Origin: Adhaeribacter radiodurans
GTDB taxonomy: Bacteria; Bacteroidota; Bacteroidia; Cytophagales; Hymenobacteraceae
DNA length: 64,000 bases
Direction of reading: 5' to 3'
NCBI RefSeq assembly: GCF_014075995.1
Contig: NZ_CP055153.1
Location: 2,852,001 to 2,916,000, forward strand
Position 1 is the stretch's first letter. Each line of letters begins with the position of its first letter. A program made the translations under genes and the position numbers. The notes under the pieces were generated by a model, which searched no databases, was not told the origin of the DNA, and saw only the letters and a list, made by a program, of their open reading frames with translations. This document shows, in pieces, positions 17,994 to 27,930 of this stretch.

Positions 17994-18762
17994 TTAACTA
18001 TCCTATAACATGCAACATGACAATATTCATTAATAAAAAGTGAAATATTAAGCATTTCTAAGACTAATTTTTGGGGACCTACGAACAATTTTCTTAGGGT
18101 TAGGCAATAAATTTATTACTTCTAACTACCTTAAATATCCTTAATTAAATGACGGAGCTAAGGTAAAGGAATTAAAGTGTTTTCCTCATAAACTTCATAC
18201 ATATTATATAATTTACTAACTTATAGACACTTACTATTAAATTAATTTTCTTTCGTCTAAGACTGATTACCTATCTAAATAACTTACCTTTTCGTACTAA
18301 AGAAGCTGTTTAAAAGAACTTTCTCATAAAATTACTGGCTTTAACCTTTGTAAAAACCTTATAAATAAGGCACATCACTTATTTGCCAGATCTTTATTAA
18401 TGGACTTTATCTAACTCTAATTTACCAAATAGAATTCTTAAATACGGATTATTACAGCCATAGCTTGTTTCAAAAGCACTGCCAAGCTTAAGTAGATTTT
18501 CTTTAAAAAAGAGACTATATATCTAATTATTTTAATAAATACGGATTTTGTTAAGTAGCCTGAACCAGGTTAAATCATCTGTTGTACCTTCAAATTGAAA
18601 TTAGAAGTGGAATAATTTAAGAAATAAGGAGCGTAAGAAAATATAAAAACTTTATTTCAGAAGCAATGGTAAATAGACTAGAAATAACTTGTAGGAGACA
18701 TTACCGTTGAGAATTTTCCTGCTAACCGTCAAGTAAATTTAGTTAATCCTTTAAAACTGAAA
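17994..18762. other. Intergenic, nothing recognised
   Basis: About 770 very AT-rich bases separating divergent genes. No ORF, repeat or clear promoter was identified. Confidence 0.5.
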
Positions 18763-19716
18763 ATGTATCAATTAAGTGTACTGTTTTTAGGTTGGGATTT
18801 TTTTTCTGAAGTAGCTAATGGATCAGAAACTAATAGCTACTGGATGGCTAAAGCTATGTCTACTCAACTGGCTATATCTTTAATTTTACCAAAAGCAAAC
18901 CCGGATGTAGTTCCAGATAATATAAATGTAACGGGGTTAAATAATATAAATTTTGATTCATATTCTTCTGGCAGCCGTTTACCGAAAGCTCAACCTTTTG
19001 CCGAGGCCGATTACATTCGGCAGGAAATCCCCCTTTATGGCTCTCCAGACAAACCTGAGAATCAACGGAGTTATTTAAAGGAAAGAAGGCCTGATTTTAT
19101 TAATTTAAAGGAAACTGTTTCTGAAAACAGCAGTGATGGTTCTAAAACTAAAATCATCAATATTTTTGATTCTGTCAATTGGGATACACTAACCGTAGAT
19201 TCTCAAACCATAGAATATGCCCGATTTGCAACTCGGTTTGCCGCCGATCGCTCTTACGATTTAATTTTTGCCTCTAATTGGTTGACTTATTTAGCGGGGA
19301 TCGAGCTACAGTTAGTTACAAGTAAACCTTTGGCTATTTATATACCAAGTTTATCCCAGGATCACAGTGATCTCAATAACCAAGGTTGGAAATACGAATT
19401 AGAAAAAATGGCTATTAAACGGTGCGATTATATATTTACTCCTAACTCTGCTATTGCTAGCAATATTAAAGCAGGCTACCAGGTTTCACTCGATAAAATT
19501 TTCAATTTAGATTCTACTATGAAAGGAGCAAAAACTGATTTAAAATCGTTTAACAATACTATCCCACTAGATAACGCCGGAAATTACATTTTTCAAAATA
19601 ACTTTGTTCCAACAGATAACCTAATTACATCTGAAAACCCGCTCTTGGAATGGGAAATTCAGGCCAATAAAATAGTTAAAATATTGACTGACAGATTTAA
19701 ACTGACAACCAAGTAA
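18763..19716 (+). CDS. N-terminal-half glycosyltransferase (GT5/GT4-like)
   Basis: 317 residues. The order matches the N-terminal Rossmann half of the Bacteroidota glycogen-synthase/GT4 fusion proteins: SVLFLGWDFF, ISLILPKANPD, NVTGLNNINFDSY, ARFATRFAADRSYDLIFASN WLTYLAGIE (split here for length), KPLAIYIPSLSQDHSDLNNQ, GWKYELEKMAIKRCDYIFTP. The second Rossmann half with the nucleotide-sugar-binding EX7E region is absent, and the GG loop expected near residue 18 is replaced by ANGSETNS. So it is probably not catalytic alone; a regulatory or partner-dependent role, or an eroding copy, are both possible. The ORF is intact and ends in a clean stop. Confidence 0.65.
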   Translation: MYQLSVLFLGWDFFSEVANGSETNSYWMAKAMSTQLAISLILPKANPDVVPDNINVTGLNNINFDSYSSGSRLPKAQPFAEADYIRQEIPLYGSPDKPENQRSYLKERRPDFINLKETVSENSSDGSKTKIINIFDSVNWDTLTVDSQTIEYARFATRFAADRSYDLIFASNWLTYLAGIELQLVTSKPLAIYIPSLSQDHSDLNNQGWKYELEKMAIKRCDYIFTPNSAIASNIKAGYQVSLDKIFNLDSTMKGAKTDLKSFNNTIPLDNAGNYIFQNNFVPTDNLITSENPLLEWEIQANKIVKILTDRFKLTTK

Positions 19717-20219
19717 AAATTTAACAGGTTTAAAGCCGTTTGAATAAGCCAATTTTAGAAAACTTACTTAGTGGTGACTTAGTATTATTTTGTGATTGTA
19801 ACTAAATAGTAGACGGCTAATAATAACACTGATGTATTAAAGTATACCATGTATAAGTAAGAAATAAGGCTTACTTAATTTTACTAATTTAGTGGGGTTC
19901 TAAAAATTTATTTTTAACATATTCTTACCATCCAAATCTCTCTCCATTACTCACCTACTATCAAACCAATATTCGGTATACCAAACAAAAAAAAATGTAC
20001 TTTACCACTATAATCAAATCAATTTAACTAACTAAAGAATTAAGAAAAGTATAGTACCCTTAATGTCACGGGAACATTCATATTATTTTAAAATTAATGC
20101 GTTAATCTTTACCATTTAAAAAAATTAAGAACTTTGATTAGTTGATTGGTAATGTTGTAAGTTTTATTGAATATTAGATGAAATTTTTTATTATATTCTT
20201 AATATTCAATGTTAAATTA
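19717..20219. other. Intergenic, nothing recognised
   Basis: About 500 very AT-rich bases with no ORF or hairpin seen. The promoter for the next gene begins at its end. Confidence 0.5.
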
Positions 20220-20251
20220 TTTGTCTGTGAAATCAATTTGATGTAGTTTTG
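20220..20251 (+). promoter_or_regulatory. Exact Bacteroidota promoter, near-leaderless
   Basis: TTTG (20220-20223), a 20-nt spacer and TAGTTTTG (20244-20251) match the consensus at every defined position. Transcription would begin about 5-8 nt past the -7 box, at or just before the ATG at 20260, leaving almost no 5' leader. Confidence 0.7.
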
Positions 20252-20259
20252 CTGCTAGC

Positions 20260-20685
20260 ATGATAAAGGCGATAGTAAGATATCTTTTAAGCCTGAGTAT
20301 ACTCCTGTTAAGTGTATATAGTACTCTGTATGCACATTCATATCAAGAGTGTATATGCCATGCTTCCAAAAAGGTTCTTTTTAAGTCTGAACGAGCCACT
20401 TTTGGCTCCTTGCACAATAGCCAGACCCTGCTCCTCAAGTCTACTTTATCCAGCACAGAAAAAGAGACCTGTAAAATTATTGCTGCCGAAATTGAAGAAG
20501 AGAAACATGATTATATTTCTTTTAAGAAATTTTTAGAAGGCAGTAGTTACTTTACTTCTCTATTTTACGCTCTGGCATTTGGCTTCTTAAGCTTCCTCTT
20601 CCTAAAATGTTTACCTTCCTGTAAGCATTCTATTTATTTCTCTTCTTATAAGTGGTACCTCTTATTCCGGGTTTTCCGGATTTGA
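20260..20685 (+). CDS. Small exported membrane-associated protein
   Basis: 141 residues, unknown function. An N-terminal signal or anchor (residues 1-25, ending STLYAHS), then a polar middle with ETCKIIAAEIEEEKHD and ISFKKFLEGSSYFTSLFYAL, a hydrophobic segment about 90-112, and a basic aromatic C-terminus ending LLFRVFRI. Small proteins of this pattern (acidic EEE followed by ISFKK and an F-x-V-x-RI end) recur in Bacteroidota, by my recollection. It lies 210 bp upstream of the RND adaptor on the same strand. The start is fixed by the promoter position. Confidence 0.65.
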   Translation: MIKAIVRYLLSLSILLLSVYSTLYAHSYQECICHASKKVLFKSERATFGSLHNSQTLLLKSTLSSTEKETCKIIAAEIEEEKHDYISFKKFLEGSSYFTSLFYALAFGFLSFLFLKCLPSCKHSIYFSSYKWYLLFRVFRI

Positions 20686-20894
20686 TTCAAACTGCAATCA
20701 GGCAAATTAAACTTGCCTATTTATTAATCCATTAATTACTATTTACCTGCGTCTACTAGCACTTAGCTGAAAAGATGCACCCGTGTATTTCTTATTTTAC
20801 CATCCTTTTAAGGCTTGGAATCCTGTATTTGTGATATACACAACCCAAATAAAATTTATTAAAATCCTTATATCTTTTTAAAAGCTTAACTAAC

Positions 20895-21977
20895 ATGAAG
20901 AGAATTTTCATGCTCTTGGGCTTGTGTGCCTTACTAGGCTATACAAGCTGTCAATCGCAAAAAGTAGAAAAGGAAGAGGAAACTAAATTCCTGGTTTCCA
21001 GCCCTTTAAAAAAAGACACCTTGATTACCAAGGAATACGTTAGTCAAATCCGGGCGATAAGCCATATTGAAGTAAGAGCTTTGGAAAAAGGTTACTTACA
21101 GAAAATTTTTGTAGACGAAGGACAGTCTATAAAAAAAGGGCAATTAATGTTTCAAATTATGCCCGTTATGTATGAGGCAGAACTGCAAAAAGCCCAAGCA
21201 GAAGCCAGTTTTGCGGACATTGAATATCAAAACACCCTCAAGCTTGCCTCCGGTAATGTGGTGTCGCCTAATGAATTGGCGATGGCCAAGGCAAAATTAA
21301 ATAAAGCCAAAGCTGAAGTAACCCTGGCCCAGGTTCATTTAGGATTCACACAAATAAGAGCTCCTTTTGATGGCATCATGGACCATTTTCAGGTAAGGCT
21401 GGGTAGCTTGGTAGACGAAGGCGATTTGCTTACTACCCTTTCCGATAATAGTAAAATGTGGGTTTATTTTAATGTGCCTGAAGCTGAATATCTGGATTAC
21501 AAAACCACCCAGCAAAGCAATAACATAACAAAAGTTAAACTCGAAATGGCAAACCAACAGGTATTTGATTACCCTGGAGAAGTTCAAACCATTGAAGCAG
21601 ATTTTAACAACGAAACAGGAAATATTGCTTTTCGGGCAACCTTCCCAAATCCCAAAGGACTGTTACGGCATGGCGAAACGGGTAACATATTAATGGCAGT
21701 GCCAATGAAAAATGCCTTGATGATTCCGCAGAAAGCCACTTTTGAAGTTTTAGATAAAAAGTACGTGTATGTAGTGGATAAGGGCAACGTGTTACGATCA
21801 AGAGAAATTACAGTAGCAGCGGAAATGCCGCATATTTATGTGGTTCAAAAAGGTTTGGCTGAAGATGATAAGATCCTGCTGGAAGGTTTACGTTTAGTAC
21901 GGGAAAATCAAAAAATTCAGTCCAAGTTCTTAGAGCCTCAGACTGCCATGTCGCAATTAGAGTTGTATGCGGAATAA
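20895..21977 (+). CDS. RND efflux periplasmic adaptor lipoprotein (AcrA-like)
   Basis: 360 residues. A lipoprotein signal peptide ends GYTSC with Cys19. The hairpin/lipoyl/beta-barrel order of HlyD-family adaptors follows: VEVRALEKGYLQKIFVDEGQ as lipoyl half, a shortened coiled coil (KAQAEASFADIEYQNTLKLA to KAKLNKAKAEVTLAQ), then IRAPFDGIMDHFQVRLGSLV as the second lipoyl half. It links the inner-membrane RND pump to the outer-membrane channel. It is the first of three tightly spaced genes (26 bp to the permease). Confidence 0.92.
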   Translation: MKRIFMLLGLCALLGYTSCQSQKVEKEEETKFLVSSPLKKDTLITKEYVSQIRAISHIEVRALEKGYLQKIFVDEGQSIKKGQLMFQIMPVMYEAELQKAQAEASFADIEYQNTLKLASGNVVSPNELAMAKAKLNKAKAEVTLAQVHLGFTQIRAPFDGIMDHFQVRLGSLVDEGDLLTTLSDNSKMWVYFNVPEAEYLDYKTTQQSNNITKVKLEMANQQVFDYPGEVQTIEADFNNETGNIAFRATFPNPKGLLRHGETGNILMAVPMKNALMIPQKATFEVLDKKYVYVVDKGNVLRSREITVAAEMPHIYVVQKGLAEDDKILLEGLRLVRENQKIQSKFLEPQTAMSQLELYAE

Positions 21978-22003
21978 TTTAAATATCCTAAAAAGCAGAA
22001 GAC

Positions 22004-25000
22004 ATGTTTAGTAAATTTATGCATAGACCCGTATTTGCAATAATAATATCGGTCATTATAGTTTTTGTTGGTGGCCTGGCCATCCGGCAATTGCCCATTT
22101 CTCAATTCCCGGATATTGCTCCCACCACCGTAAATATTTTTATAGCTTATCCTGGATCTAGTGCCGATGTACTGGTAAAATCAACCCTGATTACCTTAGA
22201 GCAGGCGATAAACGGCGTTGAAGGTATGCGTTATATTGCTACGGATGCCACTAGTGCCGGTGAGGCTACCCTCCGGATTATTTTTGAACCGGGAACCAAC
22301 CCCAACGATGCGGTAATTCGAGTCAAGACGAGGGTGGACCAGGTGATGCCCCTCTTGCCCGAATTAGTTCAGCGGGAAGGGGTTGTAATTACCCCTATCC
22401 AGCCAAGTATGTTGATGTACGTCAATCTCTACTCTAAGAGTAAGAGTATGGACGAAAAGTTCTTATTCAACTACGCTACCGTTAAAATGATCCCGGAAAT
22501 ACAAAGAACCAAAGGGGTAGCCCGGGCTCAGATTTTAGGTAGCCGCCGCTACGCTATGCGCGTTTGGTTAAATCCGGACCGTATGCGGGCTTATAAAATT
22601 TCCGTGGAAGAAGTAATGGAAGCTTTAGGCGAACAAAGTATAATTGGTCGACCAGGCCGGTTAGGTCAAAGCTCCGGTATTGCCGCTCAATCCTTGGAAT
22701 ATGTGCTCACCTACAAAGGTAGATATAACAAACCCGAAGAGTATGACAATATCATAATCCGGGCTAATGCCGAAGGGGAAAGCATCCGCCTGAAGGACAT
22801 CGCCACTGTGGAATTAGGAAGTGAGTTCTTTGATATTTATTCTAACCTGGATGGTAAACCATCGGCTGCTATTGTATTAAAGCAAAACTATGGCAGTAAT
22901 GCCAGTGATGTAATTGCCGAAGTAAAAGCCAAGCTGGAAGATATGAAAACTTCTTTTCCTCCGGGAATGGACTACAAAATCAGCTATGACGTTTCTCAGT
23001 TCCTGGATGCTTCTATTGAGCAGGTAATTGATACCTTGCGCGACGCGTTTATTCTGGTTGCCATTGTAGTATTCATATTCCTGGGCGATTGGCGCTCTAC
23101 TTTAATCCCGATTCTGGCGGTACCGGTATCTTTGATTGGGGCTTTTTTTGTTATTCAGTTTTTTGGATTATCCATTAACCTGATTACTTTATTCGCCTTA
23201 GTATTGGCCATTGGTATAGTAGTAGATAATGCCATTGTGGTAGTGGAGGCAGTGCACGCCAAGATGGAAGAAAAGGATTTATCTCCCTATAAAGCCACTT
23301 TGGAAGTATTGCGGGAAATTGGAGGTGCTATTATAGCAATTACCCTGGTAATGACCGCCGTATTCGTTCCATTGGTATTCATGACAGGTCCAGTGGGTAT
23401 TTTCTATCGGCAGTTTTCCATTACCATGGCTAGCTCCATTGTAATTTCGGCGGTAATAGCCCTTACGCTCACTCCGGTATTATGCGCCATGTTATTAAAA
23501 AATAATCATGGTAAACCTAAAAGGAGAAATCTGCTTTCCAGAGCACTGGACGGTTTTAACAATTGGTTCGAAAGACTTACCGGCCGATATGTGCGCTTGT
23601 TACGATCAATTGTTAGCAGAAGATGGCTTACTTTCGGTATTTTACTGGCATTTGGCCTGGGTATTTTCTACGAAAATAAAATTTTACCCGCCGGATTTAT
23701 TCCGAACGAAGACCAGGGTACTATCTATGCCATTATCCAGACACCTCCCGGTTCTACTTTAGAAAAAACCAACCAGGTATCACAACGTCTGCAAAAGATT
23801 TGCGAAGAAATTGATGGCGTGGAATCGGTATCTTCTTTGGCCGGTTACGAGATTATGACCGAAGGACGGGGCTCTAATGCGGGTACTTGTTTGATTAACT
23901 TAAAAACCTGGTCAGATCGCAAACATACCTTGAAGGAAATCATGGAGGAATTAGAAGAGAAATCAAAAGGCCTTGGCGCTGTGGTAGAATTCTTCGAACC
24001 ACCAGCTATTCCGGGTTTTGGTTCGTCCGGTGGTTTTTCTATGCGCTTGTTAGATAAAAATACTGATACTGACTACCATGAGTTTGATATGATCAATCAA
24101 CAGTTCATGGATAATCTGCGCAAGCGTCCGGAACTCACGGGCTTATTTACTTTTTTTGCCGCTAATTATCCGCAGTATGATTTAGAGATAGATAATAATC
24201 TAGCCATGCAAAAAGGGGTGTCTATTGGTAAAGCCATGGAAAACCTTAATATTTTAATTGGTAGTACCTACGAACAAGGGTTTATCAAGTTTAATCAGTT
24301 TTTCAAAGTGTACGTGCAATCTGACCCTAAATTCAGGAGGCTTCCATCGGATCTTTTAAACCTTTTTGTGAAAAATGACCAAGGCGAAATGGTGCCTTAC
24401 TCCGCTTTCATGAAACTCAAAAAAACGCAGGGACCTAATGAAGTTACCCGTTTCAACTTGTACAATTCAGCCGCTATTCAGGGCCTTCCAGCAGGTGGGT
24501 ATACCACGGCAGATGCTATACAAGCCATTCAGGAGGTAGCCGCTAAGACCTTGCCGAAAGGGTATGATATTGCCTGGGAAGGTCTTTCTTACGATGAATC
24601 TATCCGGGGAAATGAATCTCTTTATGTTTTCATGGTTGTACTGTTGTTCGTGTACTTTGTGTTAGCAGCCCAGTACGAAAGTTTTATTATTCCGTTTGCG
24701 GTAGTGCTTTCCTTGCCGGTTGGGGTATTTGGTTCGTTTATGTTGTTAAAGATAATGGGATTGGAAAACAACATTTATGCGCAAATCGGGCTTATCATGT
24801 TGGTTGGTCTGTTAGGGAAAAATGCCGTGCTTATCGTAGAATTTGCCGTTCAGAAACGACAACAGGGAGAAACAATTTTAAATGCCGCCATAGAAGGTGC
24901 CCGGGTTCGTTTCCGTCCTATTTTAATGACTTCCTTTGCCTTCGTTGCCGGATTGATACCGTTGATTAATGCCACAGGTGCAGGTGCTATTGGAAACAGA

Positions 25001-25204
25001 ACAATCGGTGCTTCTGCCCTCGGTGGTATGTTATTCGGAACAATTTTCGGGGTTATCCTTATTCCTGGATTGTACTACATCTTCGCCCGTATGGCAGATG
25101 GCCGTCACCTGATTAAAGATGAACATGAAACGCCTTTAACCGAAGATTATCTTTATGCCATTGACAGTATTCCCCAAGTTACAGAAAGTGAAAACCATGT
25201 TTAA
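22004..25204 (+). CDS. RND efflux permease, HAE1 family (AcrB-like)
   Basis: 1066 residues, the usual length for hydrophobe/amphiphile efflux permeases. The N-terminus FMHRPVFAIIISVIIVFVGG is the first membrane segment; two large periplasmic loops and twelve membrane segments follow the AcrB plan. In TM4 the AcrB Asp407-Asp408 pair corresponds to Asp408-Asn409 here (GIVVDNAIVVVE). The TM10 lysine is kept (GLLGKNAVLIVEFA). It is the middle gene of the adaptor-permease-channel operon and would export drugs, bile-like amphiphiles or metabolites using proton flow; the substrate is unknown. Confidence 0.95.
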   Translation: MFSKFMHRPVFAIIISVIIVFVGGLAIRQLPISQFPDIAPTTVNIFIAYPGSSADVLVKSTLITLEQAINGVEGMRYIATDATSAGEATLRIIFEPGTNPNDAVIRVKTRVDQVMPLLPELVQREGVVITPIQPSMLMYVNLYSKSKSMDEKFLFNYATVKMIPEIQRTKGVARAQILGSRRYAMRVWLNPDRMRAYKISVEEVMEALGEQSIIGRPGRLGQSSGIAAQSLEYVLTYKGRYNKPEEYDNIIIRANAEGESIRLKDIATVELGSEFFDIYSNLDGKPSAAIVLKQNYGSNASDVIAEVKAKLEDMKTSFPPGMDYKISYDVSQFLDASIEQVIDTLRDAFILVAIVVFIFLGDWRSTLIPILAVPVSLIGAFFVIQFFGLSINLITLFALVLAIGIVVDNAIVVVEAVHAKMEEKDLSPYKATLEVLREIGGAIIAITLVMTAVFVPLVFMTGPVGIFYRQFSITMASSIVISAVIALTLTPVLCAMLLKNNHGKPKRRNLLSRALDGFNNWFERLTGRYVRLLRSIVSRRWLTFGILLAFGLGIFYENKILPAGFIPNEDQGTIYAIIQTPPGSTLEKTNQVSQRLQKICEEIDGVESVSSLAGYEIMTEGRGSNAGTCLINLKTWSDRKHTLKEIMEELEEKSKGLGAVVEFFEPPAIPGFGSSGGFSMRLLDKNTDTDYHEFDMINQQFMDNLRKRPELTGLFTFFAANYPQYDLEIDNNLAMQKGVSIGKAMENLNILIGSTYEQGFIKFNQFFKVYVQSDPKFRRLPSDLLNLFVKNDQGEMVPYSAFMKLKKTQGPNEVTRFNLYNSAAIQGLPAGGYTTADAIQAIQEVAAKTLPKGYDIAWEGLSYDESIRGNESLYVFMVVLLFVYFVLAAQYESFIIPFAVVLSLPVGVFGSFMLLKIMGLENNIYAQIGLIMLVGLLGKNAVLIVEFAVQKRQQGETILNAAIEGARVRFRPILMTSFAFVAGLIPLINATGAGAIGNRTIGASALGGMLFGTIFGVILIPGLYYIFARMADGRHLIKDEHETPLTEDYLYAIDSIPQVTESENHV

Positions 25205-26630
25205 GAAAAGTAAATTAAAATGGGTGGGAATAGCTGTTATTTCCCTAACCTATACGGCTTGTAAAACTCCCGCTATAGTGGAGAAAACAGCTAATACAGC
25301 ATTACCTGCGAGTTTCAATAACTCGCAGGATACTACCAATATGGCTGCAATGAAGTGGAAGGAATTCTTTACCGATTCTAACCTGACTTCTTTGATTGAC
25401 ATGGCCCTGCAAAATAACCAGGAGTTAAATATTACTTTACAGGAAATTCAAGTTGCTCAAAATGAAGTAAGGGCGAGAAAAGGAGAGTATTTACCTTTTG
25501 TTGGTTTAAGAGCCGGAGCCGGGGTAGATAAAGTAGCCCGATACACCAATATAGGTGCGATGGAAGCTACCACCGATATTAAACCAGAAAAAGAAATGCC
25601 GGAACCACTCCCAGATTTTATGGTAGGTGCCTACGCGACCTGGGAGTTGGATATTTGGCATAAACTGCACAATGCCAAAAGAGCGGCTTTAAGCAGGTAT
25701 CTGTCTAGCGTGGAAGGCAAAAATTTTATGATTACTAACCTGATTTCCGAAATTGCTAATTCGTACTTTGAATTATTAGCTTTAGATAATCAGTTGGCGA
25801 TTGTAAGACAAAACATTGAGATCCAGAATAACGCGCTTAAAATTGTTAAGCTCCAGAAAGAAGCAGCAAAGGTTACCGAGTTAGCAGTACGCCGGTTCCA
25901 GGCTCAGGTACTCAATACTCAAAGTTTGCAGTACGACCTTCAGCAAAGAATCACAGAAACGGAAAATAGAATTAATTTTTTGGTAGGTAGGTATCCGCAG
26001 CCTATTCAAAGAAATAATCAGGCTTTTGATAATCTAATACCGCAAACCATTCAGGCCGGTATTCCCGCGCAGTTATTATCTAACCGGCCAGACATAAAGC
26101 AGGCTGAACTGGAACTGGTAGCTGCTAAGTTGGACGTTAAAGTAGCTAAAGCAATGTTTTATCCTTCCTTAGGTATTTCCGCTGGTATAGGTTACCAAGC
26201 CTTTAATCCAAGTTTTCTGCTGAAGCCTGAATCATTGTTGTATACGCTTGCCGGAGACTTAGCGGCGCCACTGGTGAACAGGAATGCAATTAAATCCGTT
26301 TATAATAGTGCGAATGCTAAGCAAATCCAGGCTGTTTACAACTACGAGCGTACCATTCTAAACGCCAACATAGAGGTAATTAATCAATTGGCAAAGATCA
26401 ATAACTTAGGGAAATTCTACGATTTAAAATCACAAGAAGTAGAAGCCTTAAATCAATCCATTGATATTTCAAACATTCTCTTCACATCAGCCAGAGCTGA
26501 TTATATGGAAGTACTATTGACCCAGCGGGATGCTTTAGAATCCAGATTTGATCTGGTGGAAACCAAAATGCAGCAATTGAATGCCATGGTCAATATTTAC
26601 CGGGCACTTGGCGGCGGCTGGAACCAATAA
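25197..26630 (+). CDS. RND outer-membrane channel lipoprotein (TolC/NodT-like)
   Basis: 477 residues from ATG 25197, which overlaps the permease stop by 8 bp; a longer upstream reading is unlikely because this start gives a lipoprotein signal (VISLTYTAC, Cys22). Two OEP repeats are visible: LTSLIDMALQNNQELNITLQ..EVRARKGEYLP and SNRPDIKQAELELVAAKLDV..AMFYPSLGISAG, the classical NodT signature. It completes the tripartite pump and is followed by a strong terminator at 26667. Confidence 0.93.
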   Translation: MFKKSKLKWVGIAVISLTYTACKTPAIVEKTANTALPASFNNSQDTTNMAAMKWKEFFTDSNLTSLIDMALQNNQELNITLQEIQVAQNEVRARKGEYLPFVGLRAGAGVDKVARYTNIGAMEATTDIKPEKEMPEPLPDFMVGAYATWELDIWHKLHNAKRAALSRYLSSVEGKNFMITNLISEIANSYFELLALDNQLAIVRQNIEIQNNALKIVKLQKEAAKVTELAVRRFQAQVLNTQSLQYDLQQRITETENRINFLVGRYPQPIQRNNQAFDNLIPQTIQAGIPAQLLSNRPDIKQAELELVAAKLDVKVAKAMFYPSLGISAGIGYQAFNPSFLLKPESLLYTLAGDLAAPLVNRNAIKSVYNSANAKQIQAVYNYERTILNANIEVINQLAKINNLGKFYDLKSQEVEALNQSIDISNILFTSARADYMEVLLTQRDALESRFDLVETKMQQLNAMVNIYRALGGGWNQ

Positions 26631-26666
26631 TTAAATTAGTAATTTCTTAATAAATTATTAGTTCTT

Positions 26667-26716
26667 AAAGAGCAGTGCCATTGTACAATTTTGTACAATG
26701 ACCCTGCTCTTTTTCT
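26667..26716 (+). terminator. Strong terminator after the RND operon
   Basis: AAAGAGCAG and CATTGTACAA pair with TTGTACAATG and CTGCTCTTT, giving a ~19-bp stem with a small 3-nt internal loop and a 2-nt hairpin loop, followed by TTTTC. The symmetry allows bidirectional use with the convergent asnA. Confidence 0.9.
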
Positions 26717-26889
26717 ATTATAAACAAATCTCCTCTTCCTAAAAGGTAAAGGTAAAATCATTTTTTAATTAAAAAGATACACTAAAAACCATGGATTTTT
26801 AAGATTGGTAGAGAGCTATTCCTAAGCTGGATTTAATCAAAGTAATACTTATCCATTAGCCTTTATAAATTGAGTTTTTAGTAAATAAA

Positions 26890-27930
26890 TTAAAGTAAAG
26901 GGATATTATTTTTAGTGCAGATTTCGAGAATAGATTCTGGCCAAATGCTGGATTGTACCTCGCCAATGTGAGCTTTGCGCAGGAAAAACATGCACAGCCT
27001 TGATTGACCAATGCCGCCCCCAATAGTTTGAGGTAATTCGTTTTGCAGTAACATTTGGTGCCACATTAACTTTTTCCGGTCTTCGCAGCCAGCAAGGGCT
27101 AGTTGGTTTTGTAGTGCCGTTGGGTTTACGCGAATTCCCATCGAAGAAAGCTCGAAAGAACGTTGTAGTACTTCGTTCCATACCACAATATCGCCATTTA
27201 AGCCTTTGTAATTACCTTCCGTAGGCGAGGTCCAATCGTCATAATCCGGGGCACGGCCGTCGTGTTTTTCCCCGTTTTCTAGAGGTCCTCCAATTCCGAT
27301 TATAAATATCGCCCCAAACTCCTTAGCCGCCCGGTCTTCTCTTTCTTTTGAGCTTAAATCCAGGTATTGGTCTTGTAAGTCCTGCGCTTGAATATAAGTA
27401 ATCTTGTCGGGTAGTATTGGTGCTAATTCCGGGTATTCTTCATAAAGCAAGTATTCGGTCCTTTTCATTACCGAATAAATTTTGTGAACAATACGTTTAA
27501 GAAAATCCAGGTTTCTTTCTTCCTCGGTAATAACCCGCTCCCAATCCCACTGGTCTACGTACAAAGAATGAATATTATCCAGGTCCTCGTCCGGACGAAT
27601 GGCATTCATATCGGTGTACAAACCATAACCTTCCGGTATTTGCAGTTTTTTTAAATTCCACCGTTTCCATTTCGCCAGCGAATGCACAATTTCAGCTTGG
27701 GTTTCCTGCATACATTTTATCGGGAAACTTACTGGTCTTTCAATGCCGTTTAAATCATCGTTGATACCTGTACCTTTTAGCACAAAGAGAGGCGCTGTAA
27801 CCCGTCGTAACCGTAATTCAGCAGAAAGCTGGTGCTCGAATATATCTTTTGTAAGCTTTATAGCTTTTTCGGTACGGGTAGGATTTAAAATAGACTTATA
27901 ATGTGGTGGAATAAATACCTGATTACTCAT
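26890..27930 (-). CDS. asnA: Aspartate-ammonia ligase (asparagine synthetase A)
   Basis: 346 residues, normal for AsnA. It forms asparagine from aspartate, ammonia and ATP through an aspartyl-AMP intermediate. Family landmarks are KGTGINDDLNGIERPVSF, KWKRWNLKKLQIPEGYGLYT, MNAIRPDEDLDNIHSLYVDQ WDWE, and the class II synthetase-like end IGGGIGQSRLCMFFLRKAHI with the motif-3 arginine. Cytoplasmic. Monocistronic and convergent with the RND operon. No regulatory site was recognised upstream. Confidence 0.96.
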   Translation of the reverse strand: MSNQVFIPPHYKSILNPTRTEKAIKLTKDIFEHQLSAELRLRRVTAPLFVLKGTGINDDLNGIERPVSFPIKCMQETQAEIVHSLAKWKRWNLKKLQIPEGYGLYTDMNAIRPDEDLDNIHSLYVDQWDWERVITEEERNLDFLKRIVHKIYSVMKRTEYLLYEEYPELAPILPDKITYIQAQDLQDQYLDLSSKEREDRAAKEFGAIFIIGIGGPLENGEKHDGRAPDYDDWTSPTEGNYKGLNGDIVVWNEVLQRSFELSSMGIRVNPTALQNQLALAGCEDRKKLMWHQMLLQNELPQTIGGGIGQSRLCMFFLRKAHIGEVQSSIWPESILEICTKNNIPLL

